DNA of 64,000 nt from assembly GCA_947650285.1 (NCBI GenBank), contig CANTFL010000355.1, positions 1 to 64,000 of the forward strand, written 5' to 3'. Within the stretch, counting starts at the first letter, position 1; each line of letters begins with the position of its first letter. Position numbers and translations under genes: made by a program. Positions 20,500-33,599 of this stretch are shown one piece after another. The notes under the pieces were generated by a model. The model was not told the origin of the DNA and searched no databases. It was given only the letters and a program-made list of their open reading frames with translations. The stretch is from Hyaloperonospora brassicae (taxonomy: Eukaryota; Oomycota; Peronosporomycetes; Peronosporales; Peronosporaceae).

Positions 20500-23400
20500 A
20501 AGCGAAGGTTAAAGGATTTGAGAAGCATTGATCGATCTTAATAGACTCCGGATCAGCATGCAAATATGCTCGACGTCGTTCATTGAGGGAAGTCAGCGAT
20601 ACGCTGAAGCGCTCAAAGCGCATGGGGGAGATTCAATCATCGTTCATTTAGCGACTGGTAGTCGCGTCACGGTGCCTAAAGTTCCGTTGAACTCGGGTGT
20701 GAAGATTTCGGACTTTGACAGCATTGAACGCTGTCTTGTCCTCGATTTGGATTCGAGATATGATCTCATCCTGGGTATTTCTTGGCTTGAACGCCATGAG
20801 TCATGGATTGATTGGAGGTCGAAGACCTTAGGCGCCACGCGCAATGTTCCTAGCGAAGCTTTGGAGAGTCATGAACCCACCTTTGCTAGGCAACAAAATC
20901 ACTATTGGCGCGAGCCTTTGACGGAAGATGTATATGTGCTGGACATTAGTATGTCCGAGTTAAATATCTTCAATGTCAATGACATCCATATTGAGCGGAG
21001 CTCTTTCACCGTATGTAAGGGGAGTTATAATCCGTTGAGTGATACTCGTTGCGATACTGAGTCACTACATGCTTCAGGCATGATTGGCTCAGGGCTGAGA
21101 CATCAAGAATGTAATTCCTCTGATGTGATTGGGGTGGCACGTGAAATTACACCGAGTGAGGGCGGCCGAGGTGGCACCTCACTGAATGTCGGTAATGACA
21201 TTGATGGAGAGAATCCAGAGTGTTCAAGGATGAGCCCGGATGCTGTACGTGAAGAGGTACGTGTCAATCTACTGGGTGAAGTGTTCGAGTTACGCAACAC
21301 TTCACCAGATGTCGTTCAAGGCATGAGCTCCCGTATAGAGCGTTCTCATATAAATAGCAACCACAGTGACCCTACTGTCCCGGCCTCCAGAAGGCGTGAG
21401 GGTTTCTTTGAGGAAAAAATACCAGCGTAGGGTGGCAACTGCTAAGCGCCTAGCGTCTAAGAAGTCACGAAGTGATAATAGTAATAATACACTATATAAA
21501 CTTATCAATGGGTTGACTGGCCAGATTAATGGCAACATTAGTCTTGAGACTCTTCCATCCTTGAACACTCTTTTTGAAATAGACGAGACGTCTGCTGGCA
21601 AAGTCAGCCAAGCCTTACAGGCAGGAGAATTATCCGAGTTAGTGGTCATTCGGCCGGATATTGAGCTAAACTCATCCTCGTTATTGGACGAGTCTATCCT
21701 TGAGGACACAAGGGTGGCACTGGATGCCCGTAGTGGATCTTCGATCCTTAAGAATACTCTTGATCCGTTCTATGCTTTGGTAAAGGAGTTTCAAGACGTG
21801 GTGTGTCACAACCCACCGTCCTTCTTACCTCCCGATAGAGGTGTACGTCATGAAATTGACTTGGTTCCTGGAACTCAATACTGCGTAACACGGCAGTGGC
21901 CTTACCGAAGGAATAGTAGGACGTCATTTACGACTTCTTTCGCGCAAAGCACGCGGCAGGAATGGTACGTGAGAGCAAATATTCACATTCCACACCGACC
22001 TTCTGTGTCAAAAAGCCCAATAGGATGTGGCGCATTGTTCATGCTTACACTTAGCTTCATGCGGCCACTATCCCGGCTCAGACACCAATTTACGAGGAAT
22101 GATGTTCTTCAGAACAGCATAGTAGGATGTACAATGTACAGTGCGCTTGAACTAGTCGATGGCTATTACCAGCTTCTCATGCGAAAATGCGATATTCCGC
22201 TGACAGTGGTCAGCACTCCAAGCGGTATGCTCTGGGAGTGACTTGTTTTTTTCGCAAGGGTTATCAAATTCCCCGGCTACGTTTAATCGTCTTGTGACAA
22301 AATTGTTTATACCTCACAGAGGATATGCACAGACGTACTTTGATGACATCTTTGTCCATAGTCGTGCTATGAACGGTCGGTCAGATGTGGACAATCACAT
22401 TGACCATTTACGAGCGGTGCTCGAGTGCATGCGCACGAATAAATTGTACACCAACGCGTCTAAGTGCATCTTCGTTGCAGAAGCGATTTTCTTCGTATGG
22501 TGCTTTATTGGGTAGCGAGGCATTAGAGCGGATCCCGCTAAGGTAAAAGCCATTTTGACTTGCCGCTTCCAAAGGACTTACACAAGTAGTTTGGTCTTGC
22601 CAATTACTTACACAAGTACAGTGCGAAGTACGCAGATATGGCTCGGCCGTTATCCAATCTCCTTATAAAGGATGTGTAATGGTGCTGGACTAGCACCGAG
22701 CATGATGCTTTTCAAGCAGTAAAGGAGAGTCTCCTTCATGCGCCAATCTTGGCTTTGCTTGATCCTGATCGATCTTTCAGTGTCGTCTGTGGCGCATCTG
22801 GCTTTGCCATAGGCAGAGGTATGTTGCAAACCGATGTCGAGGAACGGGAACGCGTCATTGCAATTGTGTCCCGGCGTCTGAAGACTTCAAAAAAAAATAT
22901 CCTGTTCATGACAAAGAGATACTTGCAATGACGTATGCTCTCGTCAAATTCAGAGCTTATCTTCTTGGATCTAAGCAGTTTGTGATCTATACAGATCATG
23001 CGTTACTACGCACTGCGACCTAGTCGCCTCACCTCTCTCAGAGAATGGATCGCTGGCTTTCCTTCTTTACCGAGTACAATTTCGAGGTGAAGTATAAGCC
23101 GGTCAAGCAGAATGCTTTGGCTGATGCGTTGTCACGCAGGCCTGACTATGAGCTTGCTCATGTTACGACTCTGCCGTCGTCGGTCACTGACCTAATCCGT
23201 ACGGTATATGCCAAAGATGAACACTGTGTAGCTCTGCTACGTGCTCTAGGGAGCGAGGAGTTTAAGGACTCGGAAATACAATTGTCGCCACGATTACGTG
23301 CGAGGTTACATCGATATTCAATCGATCAAGGTCTGTTGTGCTATAGCAAAGATGTGGAGGATACCCCTCGCATCGTTGTCATTCATGATCAGTAGTCATG

Positions 23401-24895
23401 GTATCGGATCCTCTATGAGGCACATGATACTGCGTTGAGTGGTCATCTCGGTCGTGAGAAGACCTACGGCTCAGTTCGCCAATGTTATTGGTGGCCCAAA
23501 CTGTAGAAATGAATGAGAACATATGTGCGTACGTGTGAAACGTGTCAACGGGTGAAACCCTCATCTCACACGGGCGCGCCGCTGGCTAGTTTGCCTATAC
23601 CCAAAGGGTGTTGGGAGTTCATCAGTATGGTCTTCCTGCTTGGATTAACGAAGGATTCGTATGGAAATACGGGTATTGTGGTCTTTGTTGACCGTTTGAG
23701 CAAGATGGTTTACTTCGCGCCGTTGCCAGATACCATTGATGGTGAAGGTACAGATACGCTGTTTATCGACCGCGTGTTTTGACAACACGGTTTGCCGTTG
23801 GTAATTGTCCCAGATAGATATCCTCGCTTCACTGAGAAGTTTGGAAGTCCTTCTTCCAGGTGCTTGGCACAAGGTTGGACATGTCCACAGCGGATCATCC
23901 GAAGACTGATGGTCAAACCGAGCGAGTGAATCGCATCATCGGTGACATCTTGCGCAGTGTTTGCGCTGAAATGCCTAAGAGTTGGGGTTCGATGCTCCCT
24001 GTCGTTGAGTTTGCGTTGAATAAAGCCGTGCATGCCTCCACCGGCTACACACCGTTTTATGTGAATGGTCTCACACACCCTCGTGTTCCTTTAACGCTTC
24101 CACTTCGTGGTTTAGGGCTTGTTGGGGAAGAGATGGCCGATCGGCTTGCTGATATCAGCCCTGCTACTGTTTAAAAACAGGTAAGCGATTTTCTCGCAAC
24201 GCGATTGAATGTCTTACGACATGTGTGTGACGCACTGTCTGATAGCCAATACAAGCAGAACGAACAAGATGATGCTAAAGGAAGAAATTGTATTGAACGT
24301 TATGAGATCGGAGACCAAGTTCTACTCAATGCTAAAACCCTACCTACAAATGTAGTGTCTGCTGTCTTCAAGACAAAGTTGCATCCTCGCTTCATTGGAC
24401 CATTCACGGTCGTCGCCAAGAAGGGACTTGCGTATACGCTCAACCTTCCGCGCAAACGGCGCACACCCCCGTGTTCTACGTTGGCTTGCTTAAGCCGTAT
24501 CGGGATCCATCCCACGTGAACTTGGAGGCTCTTGCGCCTGGTAGGTTGGCCTTGCCCATCGGTTGATGAATCCGTATCAGGAGGTCAAGCTGAGCCTCCA
24601 TCCGGGCTTGGCCCAACTCCAACGCCTGGTTACGGACTCGCATCGCGTCAAACGGACTCTGGATCTTACCCAATGTCTCACGGAGACCACTCAGATCGAG
24701 AAGAACCTTCAAATGATTTTCCTTCGGTATACCGACCACCTCCGACGCTGCTCGATGAGCAAGGGCACCGCCAGTTTGATGTGTAGCGACTCCTGAAACG
24801 AAGTCATCGTCAGGGTCAATACCAGTATCTGGTGAAGTGGCGAGGGTACCCGGAGTCGGAGAACTCGTGAGAGTTTGAGATACCCTTGTAGGATT
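20500..24895 (+). pseudogene. Unit 2 pol: protease, RT, RNase H, integrase, chromodomain
   Basis: Domain order and frameshifts follow unit 1. Extra lesions: a TAG at 22513-22515 after the RT (AAG in unit 1), a TAG in the integrase zinc region (about 23504-23506) next to a changed stretch, and a one-base loss in a T run near 23841. The integrase again reads ISMVFL, without the first catalytic Asp. Unit 2 alone has GACCGTTTGAGCAAGATGG near 23692, where units 1 and 3 have GACCATTTGATCAAGATGG. Confidence 0.85.
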
Positions 24896-25788
24896 TTCCA
24901 TACGCCGTTGATGGTTTTGAACATCGTGGCAGGGGTCATCCCTCGAACGAGAGCGCTTCTCACCCATAGTGCTGGAGGCAGGTGGGTAGTTGGGTACCGC
25001 TTGACCAACACCCAAATCAATCGGAACAGACGAAGCATAGCGTGTGCAAGTTTGCAACTGGCTTCTGAACTTAAGCTTGGCATAACCATACCGAAGCTTT
25101 CGTTCTGGACGAACACCTGCCACATCGGCACTTGCTCTAAGAGCTAACAAGCTGCTGAGGTGTCATTTCCGATGCACCCAGCGAGCAAACGCGTTGTATT
25201 CTTCATCCTGGGATTCGCCTGCGAATAAGAGGATGGGTATACCCCTCATCGGTGGAACCGGTGCACCCCGTGCTTGCGTGTCAAGTCGCAACTTATATTG
25301 ACTTTGAGTAGTCAAGTGAGGTTGCAGGTACCTCTGGCAAAGTGCCTGTCGAATCGCCACCTCATCAGAAGATGTTGGCTCAGCATTGATGACTCACGTT
25401 GCCAAAGAACGGCCTGTCATTTGGCGTATACGCTCTTCCACATTGATTGGGGTGAAAAGATAGTACTACGACTCTCAAGGGTTGCAGCTAGCTGCATACA
25501 GCGCTGAGCGCTCTCCTCTCGTTGGATAGCCAGCTCTTGTTGCTCGTCGAGCGGATTAGTGATGATGGCATCGCCCACAAGAAGTGTTTGATGCGGCGCC
25601 GATGGCGCGTTGGATTTGACACGCTTGGCAAATGCGTTATGTGCAATATGAGGCGCTGCATCTTGCACTGGTGCGTCGGACATTGTCATCCCGTCACCAT
25701 GGATATCGTCATCGCTACAATAATCCACATCAACATCGATGCTAAGGTAAGACGAGAGAGTCGAGGACTCATGGGGTGGCGATGCCAT
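24476..25788 (-). pseudogene. Unit 2 antisense ORF
   Basis: Same layout as in unit 1: start at 25788, frame change after 25417, stop at 25163-25165 and open to 24476. Differs from unit 1 in the coiled-coil part (RETLGKIQSPFDAM instead of RETLVNIQSPFDAM). Confidence 0.5.
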
Positions 25789-25895
25789 AGTGTTTTGTGT
25801 TTTGCCAACCGTAAGGTTGAAGCGGACACAAACCGTCCTCTTCGAGGAAAAATTCGATTGACGTTTTGTGGAAACGTCAGTCTGGTGGGGAAGGT

Positions 25896-26429
25896 TGTAA
25901 CGGGGTTACACGTCGACTGGTAGTCGACAATAGGTGTGGTACACACAAGGGATGTGATCCCCTTTAAAGTAATATTATAACACAAGTATCAATTGTTGAA
26001 GACTGATGTCTGTCAACCATTGATTACGAGATCGTTTAATAGGTTTATCTAGGTCATAAGTGAGTAGGTTAATTACTTTATTCTACGGTGTTTTTTTAGG
26101 TTAAAAGAAGAAATAAAATTCAGTTCCCATTATGATCAACAAAAGACACGTGCCTCTCTGAGGAGTCTTGCGATCGTTAAGGAAGTAGCAACGCCTTGTT
26201 AAGGCAGCTACTACCCGTGCACTCAGTGCGTACGATTCTTTAAATTGTTTGGTCCCCCTGGAACAGGGACCGTAAGCTCTCTGAGCTTGTTGACTCTTTG
26301 AGTCGGGTTCTTTATACCAAACCTTAGCTCTCGGAGCTGTTGACTCTTTGAGTCGGGTCCGTAAAACCAAAGTTGCTCATTGAGCGTTAAGACTTCCTCT
26401 GACTTAAGGAGCTGTGTGGCTCCTCTACA
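25896..26429 (+). repeat. Family B LTR3, 534 bp
   Basis: No difference from LTR2 was found on reading the two side by side, including the T7 run near 26093. Such identity next to diverged LTR1 and LTR4 suggests duplication of a whole unit. Confidence 0.92.
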
Positions 26430-26488
26430 CTTGGTAGCACTCGTAGTCAATCTACACCTGAGTCGGTAACGACTGATCCTCTGTGAGG

Positions 26489-27522
26489 ATGGAGAGATCC
26501 AAACCCCTCTCTGAGGCCCAAAAGGTCGCGCTTGATAAGCTGACCACGTCCGTAGGCCCAGAGTATGTGGGATTTCTAGCTGCACAGGGTCCCGATGTGC
26601 TCAATGCAAGAGTCGAGATCTTCATACAGTATGAAAAGGCCCATTTAGGACAGGTTCAAAACCAAGAAGTGTAGGATATGCCAACACGCTTTGTGGCAAT
26701 GCCACCAGAAGAGGCTAAGCCTCGTTCCCTTCGGGTGGACGTTAAACATCATTCCGGGAAGGAGGGGGGAAATCTGACTACTGGATCCGTGAGATCGCGA
26801 TGGCCATGAGCTCTGGCCTTATCTCACTTGGACACCAGCGAGTCTCGCTGTCCAACTCTAAGATCGATGGGAGAGCTCGAAAGTGGGCTCTGAGTTGCAG
26901 CACGTCGTTTGACTTGGCGTTATCCACAGTGGATTCGCTCAAGCTAGACCTTTTGCGAGTTTTCTCGCCACCTAACCAGGCTTATCGCGTGCGCTCACGC
27001 TTCTTGTCTACCTGTCAGGGTAAGAATGAGTTAACGGACTATGTCCAAGCGTTGAGAACTCTGATGGCTGCTATGCAGTCTGACCATCTCCCCGAGACAG
27101 TCTATGTGGCTGTCTTCATTGAAGGTCTGCGCAATGGCGTTGCCAGGACCGAGGTCTTTCGGGTCCATTTCTCTACTTTTGAGGAAGCTGTTAACATCGC
27201 TCAAAATGCTGAGCACAAGTTCAAGTCGGCCAGACTTGGCTGGAATGGGTACAACCCAATCTTTGCGAGGGCAACCTCACTCAACATCTTGCCTTACTGT
27301 AAGTCTGAACCGATTGATCTCAGCCATGCTGAAGATGAAGGTGAAGCGGAGCTTCAGATTGCGGAGAAACAACAGGAAGTGAAACGCTGTTATATGTGCG
27401 GAAGCACTAAACATTTGCGCCCCACTTGCCCTTTGCGTAAGCAACAACCGACTCATATGGGTCGAAATTCCAGCCACAACCAGAAGTCTGGTATGGCACG
27501 GAGAAACGTCGACACCCAGTAG
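26489..27522 (+). pseudogene. Unit 3 Gag (less damaged)
   Basis: Equivalent of the other Gag copies, but the TGA found in units 1 and 2 is TGG here (about 26885), so the frame is open from about 26800 to 27522, 240 codons, reaching back to AMSSGLISLGHQRVSLSNSK. The frameshift between the N-terminal block (ends at 26674) and this part remains. Confidence 0.82.
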
Positions 27523-27669
27523 GTGCGGGGGCTCTACTGGTTGCCCTACTGGGGTAGAACTGAGTTCTGTTGCTTCTCTACGAGGTAGAGTGAAACTGGG
27601 CTTAGCCTCACGGAGCTATGTGCCCACCGGCACAGAGCGTGGATACAAGTCTGGCCTGTTAGTCGCCGA

Positions 27670-30600
27670 AGCGAAGGTTAAAGGATTTGAGAAGCATTGA
27701 TCGATCTTAATAGACTCCGGATCAGCATGCAAATATGCTCGACGTCGTTCATTGAGGGAAGTCAGCGATACGCTGAAGCGCTCAAAGCGCATGGGGGAGA
27801 TTCAATCATCGTTCATTTAGCGACTGGTAGTCGCGTCACGGTGCCTAAAGTTCCGTTGAACTCGGGTGTGAAGATTTCGGACTTTGACAGCATTGAACGC
27901 TGTCTTGTCCTCGATTTGGATTCGAGATATGATCTCATCCTGGGTATTTCTTGGCTTGAACGCCATGAGTCATGGATTGATTGGAGGTCGAAGACCTTAG
28001 GCGCCACGCGCAATGTTCCTAGCGAAGCTTTGGAGAGTCATGAACCCACCTTTGCTAGGCAACAAAATCACTATTGGCGCGAGCCTTTGACGGAAGATGT
28101 ATATGTGCTGGACATTAGTATGTCCGAGTTAAATATCTTCAATGTCAATGACATCCATATTGAGCGGAGCTCTTTCACCGTATGTAAGGGGAGTTATAAT
28201 CCGTTGAGTGATACTCGTTGCGATACTGAGTCACTACATGCTTCAGGCATGATTGGCTCAGGGCTGAGACATCAAGAATGTAATTCCTCTGATGTGATTG
28301 GGGTGGCACGTGAAATTACACCGAGTGAGGGCGGCCGAGGTGGCACCTCACTGAATGTCGGTAATGACATTGATGGAGAGAATCCAGAGTGTTCAAGGAT
28401 GAGCCCGGATGCTGTACGTGAAGAGGTACGTGTCAATCTACTGGGTGAAGTGTTCGAGTTACGCAACACTTCACCAGATGTCGTTCAAGGCATGAGCTCC
28501 CGTATAGAGCGTTCTCATATAAATAGCAACCACAGTGACCCTACTGTCCCGGCCTCCAGAAGGCGTGAGGGTTTCTTTGAGGAAAAAATACCAGCGTAGG
28601 GTGGCAACTGCTAAGCGCCTAGCGTCTAAGAAGTCACGAAGTGATAATAGTAATAATACACTATATAAACTTATCAATGGGTTGACTGGCCAGATTAATG
28701 GCAACATTAGTCTTGAGACTCTTCCATCCTTGAACACTCTTTTTGAAATAGACGAGACGTCTGCTGGCAAAGTCAGCCAAGCCTTACAGGCAGGAGAATT
28801 ATCCGAGTTAGTGGTCATTCGGCCGGATATTGAGCTAAACTCATCCTCGTTATTGGACGAGTCTATCCTTGAGGACACAAGGGTGGCACTGGATGCCCGT
28901 AGTGGATCTTCGATCCTTAAGAATACTCTTGATCCGTTCTATGCTTTGGTAAAGGAGTTTCAAGACGTGGTGTGTCACAACCCACCGTCCTTCTTACCTC
29001 CCGATAGAGGTGTACGTCATGAAATTGACTTGGTTCCTGGAACTCAATACTGCGTAACACGGCAGTGGCCTTACCGAAGGAATAGTAGGACGTCATTTAC
29101 GACTTCTTTCGCGCAAAGCACGCGGCAGGAATGGTACGTGAGAGCAAATATTCACATTCCACACCGACCTTCTGTGTCAAAAAGCCCAATAGGAAGTGGC
29201 GCATTGTTCATGCTTACACTTAGCTTCATGCGGCCACTATCCCGGCTCAGACACCAATTTACGAGGAATGATGTTCTTCAGAACAGCATAGTAGGATGTA
29301 CAATGTACAGTGCGCTTGAACTAGTCGATGGCTATTACCAGCTTCTCATGCGAAAATGCGATATTCCGCTGACAGTGGTCAGCACTCCAAGCGGTATGCT
29401 CTGGGAGTGACTTGTTTTTTTCGCAAGGGTTATCAAATTCCCCGGCTACGTTTAATCGTCTTGTGACAAAATTGTTTATACCTCACAGAGGATATGCACA
29501 GACGTACTTTGATGACATCTTTGTCCATAGTCGTGCTATGAACGGTCGGTCAGATGTGGACAATCACATTGACCATTTACGAGCGGTGCTCGAGTGCATG
29601 CGCACGAATAAATTGTACACCAACGCGTCTAAGTGCATCTTCGTTGCAGAAGCGATTTTCTTCGTATGGTGCTTTATTGGGTAGCGAGGCATTAGAGCGG
29701 ATCCCGCTAAGGTAAAAGCCATTTTGACTTGCCGCTTCCAAAGGACTTACACAAGTAGTTTGGCCTTGCCAATTACTTACACAAGTACAGTGCGAAGTAC
29801 GCAGATATGGCTCGGCCGTTATCCAATCTCCTTATAAAGGATGTGTAATGGTGCTGGACTAGCACCGAGCATGATGCTTTTCAAGCAGTAAAGGAGAGTC
29901 TCCTTCATGCGCCAATCTTGGATTTGCTTGATCCTGATAGATCTTTCAGTGTCGTCTGTGGCGCATCTGACTTTGCCATAGGCAGAGGTATGTTGCAAAC
30001 CGATGTCGAGGAACGGGAACGCGTCATTGCAATTGTGTCCCGGCGTCTGAAGACTTCAAAAAAATATATCCTGTTCATGACAAAGAGATACTTGCAATGA
30101 CGTATGCTCTCGCCAAATTCAGAGCTTATCTTCTTGGATCCAAGCAGTTTTTGATCTATACAGATCATGCGTTACTACGCACTGCGACCTAGTCGCCTCA
30201 CCTCTCTCAGAGAATGGATCGCTGGCTTTCCTTCTTTACCGAGTACAATTTCGAGGTGAAGTATAAGCCGGTCAAGCAGAATGCTTTGGCTGATGCGTTG
30301 TCACGCAGGCCTGACTATGAGCTTGCTCATGTTACGACTCTGCCGTCGTCGGTCACTGACCTAATCCGTACGGTATATGCCAAAGATGAACACTGTGTAG
30401 CTCTGCTACGTGCTCTAGGGAGCGAGGAGTTTAAGGACTCGGAAATACAATTGTCGCCACGATTACGTGCGAGGTTACATCGATATTCAATCGATCAAGG
30501 TCTGTTGTGCTATAGCAAAGATGTGGAGGATACCCCTCGCATCGTTGTCATTCATGATCAGTAGTCATGGTATCGGATCCTCTATGAGGCACATGATACT

Positions 30601-32065
30601 GCGTTGAGTGGTCATCTCGGTCGTGAGAAGACCTACGGCTCAGTTCGCCAATGTTATTGGTGGCCCAAACTGTAGAAATGAATGAGAACATATGTGCGTA
30701 CGTGTGAAACGTGTCAACGGGTGAAACCCTCATCTCACACGGGCGCGCCGCTGGCTAGTTTGCCTATACCCAAAGGGTGTTGGGAGTTCATCAGTATGGT
30801 CTTCCTGCTTGGATTAACGAAGGATTCGTATGGAAATACGGGTATTGTGGTCTTTGTTGACCATTTGATCAAGATGGCTCACTTCGCGCCGTTGCCAGAT
30901 ACCATTGATGGTGAAGATACAGATACGCTGCTTATCGACCGCGTGTTTTGACAACACGGTTTGCCGTTGGCAATTGTCCCAGATAGATATCCTCGCTTCA
31001 CTGAGAAGTTTGGAAGTCCTTCTTCCAGGTGCTTGGCACAAGGTTGGACATGTCCACAGCGGATCATCCGAAGACTGATGGTCAAACCGAGCGAGTGAAT
31101 CGCATCATCGGTGACATCTTGCGCAGTGTTTGCGCTGAAATGCCTAAGAGTTGGGGTTCGATGCTCCCTGTCGTTGAGTTTGCGTTGAATAAAGCCGTGC
31201 ATGCCTCCACCGGCTACACACCGTTTTATGTGAATGGTCTCACACACCCTCGTGTTCCTTTAACGCTTCCACTTCGTGGTTTAGGGCTTGTTGGGGAAGA
31301 GATGGCCGATCGGCTTGCTGATATCAGCCCTGCTACTGTTTAAAAACAGGTAAGCGATTTTCTCGCAACGCGATTGAATGTCTTACGACATGTGTGTGAC
31401 GCACTGTCTGATAGCCAATACAAGCAGAACGAACAAGATGATGCTAAAGGAAGAAATTGTATTGAACGTTATGAGATCGGAGACCAAGTTCTACTCAATG
31501 CTAAAACCCTACCTACAAATGTAGTGTCTGCTGTCTTCAAGACAAAGTTGCATCCTCGCTTCATTGGACCATTCACGGTCGTCGCCAAGAAGGGACTTGC
31601 GTATACGCTCAACCTTCCGCGCAAACGGCGCACACCCCCCGTGTTCTACGTTGGCTTGCTTAAGCCGTATCGGGATCCATCCCACGTGAACTTGGAGGCT
31701 CTTGCGCCTGGTAGGTTGGCCTTGCCCATCGGTTGATGAATCCGTATCAGGAGGTCAAGCTGAGCCTCCATCCGGGCTTGGTCCAACTCCAACGCCTGGT
31801 TACGGACTCGCATCGCGTCAAACGGACTCTGGATCTTACCCAATGTCTCACGGAGACCACTCAGATCGAGAAGAACCTTCAAATGATTTTCCTTCGGTAT
31901 ACCGACCACCTCCGACGCTGCTCGATGAGCAAGGGCACCGCCAGTTTGATGTGTAGCGACTCCTGAAACGAAGTCATCGTCAGGGTCAATACCAGTATCT
32001 GGTGAAGTGGCGAGGGTACCCGGAGTCGGAGAACTCGTGAGAGTTTGAGATACCCTTGTAGGATT
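27670..32065 (+). pseudogene. Unit 3 pol: protease, RT, RNase H, integrase, chromodomain
   Basis: Follows the same plan. It shares with unit 2 the TAG at 29682-29684, the TAG in the integrase zinc region (about 30673) and the T-run loss near 31010. It shares with unit 1 the GACCATTTGATCAAG variant. It alone keeps six C residues near 31635, so the integrase C-terminus stays in frame through FYVGLLKPYRDPSHVN to 31736. The first integrase catalytic Asp is again Val. Confidence 0.85.
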
Positions 32066-32958
32066 TTCCATACGCCGTTGATGGTTTTGAACATCGTGGC
32101 AGGGGTCATCCCTCGAACGAGAGCGCTTCTCACCCATAGTGCTGGAGGCAGGTGGGTAGTTGGGTACCGCTTGACCAACACCCAAATCAATCGGAACAGA
32201 CGAAGCATAGCGTGTGCAAGTTTGCAACTGGCTTCTGAACTTAAGCTTGGCATAACCATACCGAAGCTTTCGTTCTGGACGAACACCTGCCACATCGGCA
32301 CTTGCTCTAAGAGCTAACAAGCTGCTGAGGTGTCATTTCCGATGCACCCAGCGAGCAAACGCGTTGTATTCTTCATCCTGGGATTCGCCTGCGAATAAGA
32401 GGATGGGTATACCCCTCATCGGTGGAACCGGTGCACCCCGTGCTTGCGTGTCAAGTCGCAACTTATATTGACTTTGAGTAGTCAAGTGAGGTTGCAGGTA
32501 CCTCTGGCAAAGTGCCTGTCGAATCGCCACCTCATCAGAAGATGTTGGCTCAGCATTGATGACTCACGTTGCCAAAGAACGGCCTGTCATTTGGCGTATA
32601 CGCTCTTCCACATTGATTGGGGTGAAAAGATAGTACTACGACTCTCAAGGGTTGCAGCTAGCTGCATACAGCGCTGAGCGCTCTCCTCTCGTTGGATAGC
32701 CAGCTCTTGTTGCTCGTCGAGCGGATTAGTGATGATGGCATCGTCCACAAGAAGTGTTTGATGCGGCGCCGATGGCGCGTTGGCTTCGACACGCTTGGCA
32801 AATGCGTTATGTTCAATATGAGGCGCTGCATCTTGCACTGGTGCGTCGGACATTGTCATCCCGTCACCATGGATATCGTCATCGCTACCATAATCCACAT
32901 CAACATCGATGCTAAGGTAAGACGAGAGAGTCGAGGACTCATGGGGTGGCGATGCCAT
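31646..32958 (-). pseudogene. Unit 3 antisense ORF
   Basis: The expected start (MASPPHESST) is at 32958. An extra A at about 33025 links this frame to an open stretch that reaches back into LTR4 (to 33156), a lengthening that the other units lack. The frame ends at 32587; the remainder, 32530 to 31646, matches units 1 and 2 with the same stop at 32333-32335. Confidence 0.5.
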
Positions 32959-33066
32959 AGTGTTTTGTGTTTTGCCAACCGTAAGGTTGAAGCGGACACA
33001 AACCGTCCTCTTCGAGGAAAAAATTCGATTGACGTTTTGTGGAAACGTCAGTCTGGTGGGGAAGGT

Positions 33067-33599
33067 TGTAACGGGGTTACACGTCGACTGGTAGTCGACA
33101 ATAGGTGTGGTACACACAAGGGATGTGATCCCCTTTAAAGTAATATTATAACACAAGTATCAATTGTTGAAGACTGATGTCTGTCAACCATTGATTACGA
33201 GATCGTTTAATAGGTTTATCTAGGTCATAAGTGAGTAGGTTAATACTTTATTCTACGGTGTTCTTTTAGGTTAAAAGAAGAAATAAAATTCAGTTCCCAT
33301 TATGATCAACAAAAGACACGTGCCTCTCTGAGGAGTCTTGCGATCGTTAAGGAAGTAGCAACGCCTTGTTAAGGCAGCTACTACCCGTGCACTCAGTGCG
33401 TACGATTCTTTAAGTTGTTTGGTCCCCCTGGAACAGGGACCGTAAGCTCTCTGAGCTTGTTGACTCTTTGAGTCGGGTTCTTTATACCAAACCTTAGCTC
33501 TCGGAGCTGTTGACTCTTTGAGTCGGGTTCGTAAAACTAAAGTTGCTCATTGAGCGTTAAGTCTTCCCCCGACTTAAGAAGCTGTGTAGCTCCGCTACA
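33067..33599 (+). repeat. Family B LTR4, 533 bp
   Basis: Right end of the array. Private changes cluster in its last 60 bp (GTCTTCCCCC, AAGAAGCTGTGTAGC) and one base is missing near 33244. It is followed directly by EttA-like coding sequence. Confidence 0.92.

Larger units (their letters stand above)
11557..33599 (+). mobile_element. Tandem array of three family B Gypsy elements sharing four LTRs
   Basis: The order is LTR1, internal 1, LTR2, internal 2, LTR3, internal 3, LTR4, all plus strand. Period is 7,170 bp for the first step and 7,169 bp for the second (one base lost in integrase). LTR2 and LTR3 look identical; LTR1 and LTR4 carry private changes. The array sits inside the EttA-like gene. 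Flanks TCACG (11552-11556) and ATCCG (33600-33604) are not a clean target duplication, though a 5-bp duplication followed by a small deletion would fit the gene sequence. A candidate primer-binding site TTGGTAGCACTCGTAGTC starts 2 bp after each 5' LTR (12092, 19262, 26431) and a G-rich polypurine tract (GGTGGGGAAGG) precedes LTR2-4. Confidence 0.92.
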
